A stretch of DNA of 64,000 bases, taken from assembly GCA_003222675.1 (NCBI GenBank), contig QHWT01000069.1:1-64000 (forward strand), in the 5' to 3' direction. Below, in pieces: positions 63,846-64,000 of the stretch. How positions within the stretch are numbered: position 1 is the first letter of the stretch; each line of letters starts with the position of its first letter. The notes under the pieces were generated by a model. It saw nothing but the letters and a program-made list of their open reading frames with translations, did not search any database and was not told where the DNA came from. Source of the DNA: Acidobacteriota bacterium (GTDB taxonomy: Bacteria > Acidobacteriota > Vicinamibacteria > Vicinamibacterales > 2-12-FULL-66-21). Made by a program: the position numbers and the translations under genes.

Positions 63846-64000
63846 TTACTGTCCGAGTCGCGGATCGAAGCAATGCCTGCAGCGCGCTTCGTAGGTCCCC
63901 TGCGCGCCGACGAGCACGCGCTCGCTGCTCGCGACGAGGCGCTGCGTGTGGTTGGCGGGGGCGCCGCACACCATGCAGATCGCCAGCGTCTTCGTGATGT
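63846..64000 (-). CDS. tdk: Thymidine kinase, 3' end only
   Basis: The C-terminal 51 residues are in the window (…[20 protein letters not shown] ... [15 protein letters not shown]). The four zinc ligands are visible as CMVC and CRHC, typical of type II thymidine kinases. It would phosphorylate thymidine with ATP. The start lies beyond the window edge. Confidence 0.9.
   Translation of the reverse strand, partial: ITKTLAICMVCGAPANHTQRLVASSERVLVGAQGTYEARCRHCFDPRLGQ

Overview
The window is a GC-rich chromosomal segment that most resembles an Acidobacteriota genome, probably class Vicinamibacteria. The evidence is a VWFA-related protein of the acidobacterial type (37857-40046), two ADOP-type ABC permeases, one of them directly behind a PadR regulator, several TonB-independent outer-membrane barrels, and intergenic spaces filled with hairpin-forming repeats. 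The taxonomic call is an inference from gene content, since no rRNA is present. I saw no tRNA, rRNA, CRISPR array, prophage, integrase or transposase.

Layout. 1-1668: 3' part-truncated dnaK with a clear sigma70-like promoter. 1930-8823: a FecR/DUF6600 secreted protein, a class A penicillin-binding protein and an ADOP permease, all on the plus strand. 8954-16735: a minus-strand run with prfB (including its programmed frameshift), lnt, a SPOR protein, a slipin/NfeD pair, a TPR protein and a small unknown. 16734-20256: mobA, argS and a class I glutamine-amidotransferase-like hydrolase. 20374-29122: a long minus-strand run of cofactor and translation genes (RlmD-like methyltransferase, an unknown, coaX, birA, nadC, valS, response regulator). 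29199-34678: a membrane glycosyltransferase-like protein, split methylmalonyl-CoA mutase, glutamate dehydrogenase. 34749-43161: a broken ADOP permease with PadR, the VWFA protein, two acyl-CoA dehydrogenases and a PRC-barrel protein. 43522-53461: HIT protein, HU/IHF, rpsA, a DUF6335 protein with an H1-like tail, cmk, a hydrolase, rluB, scpB/scpA, a frameshifted trpS and a site-2 protease. 53775-59248: three genes coding for two outer-membrane barrels and one secreted protein, with kinase-like sequence signatures. 59335-64000: ppk2, uvrC, a CDP-alcohol phosphatidyltransferase-like gene, two small membrane proteins and the 3' end of tdk.

Two themes stand out. First, almost every gap between genes holds a hairpin made of a short word repeated on one side and its complement on the other. 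The words differ from gap to gap, and REP-like palindromes or tandem words have also entered reading frames (uvrC, lnt, the FecR gene, probably argS, cmk and rluB). Second, at least three genes (trpS, the ADOP permease and the secreted kinase-like gene) are split by internal losses of about 45-80 bases, and a fourth (the CDP-alcohol phosphatidyltransferase) has an in-frame loss in its catalytic motif. These are either real small deletions or an artefact of this assembly.

The best candidate for an undescribed system is the 53775-59248 cluster: a lone surface-antigen barrel, an exported protein with a kinase-like core, and a second barrel fused to another kinase-like domain.
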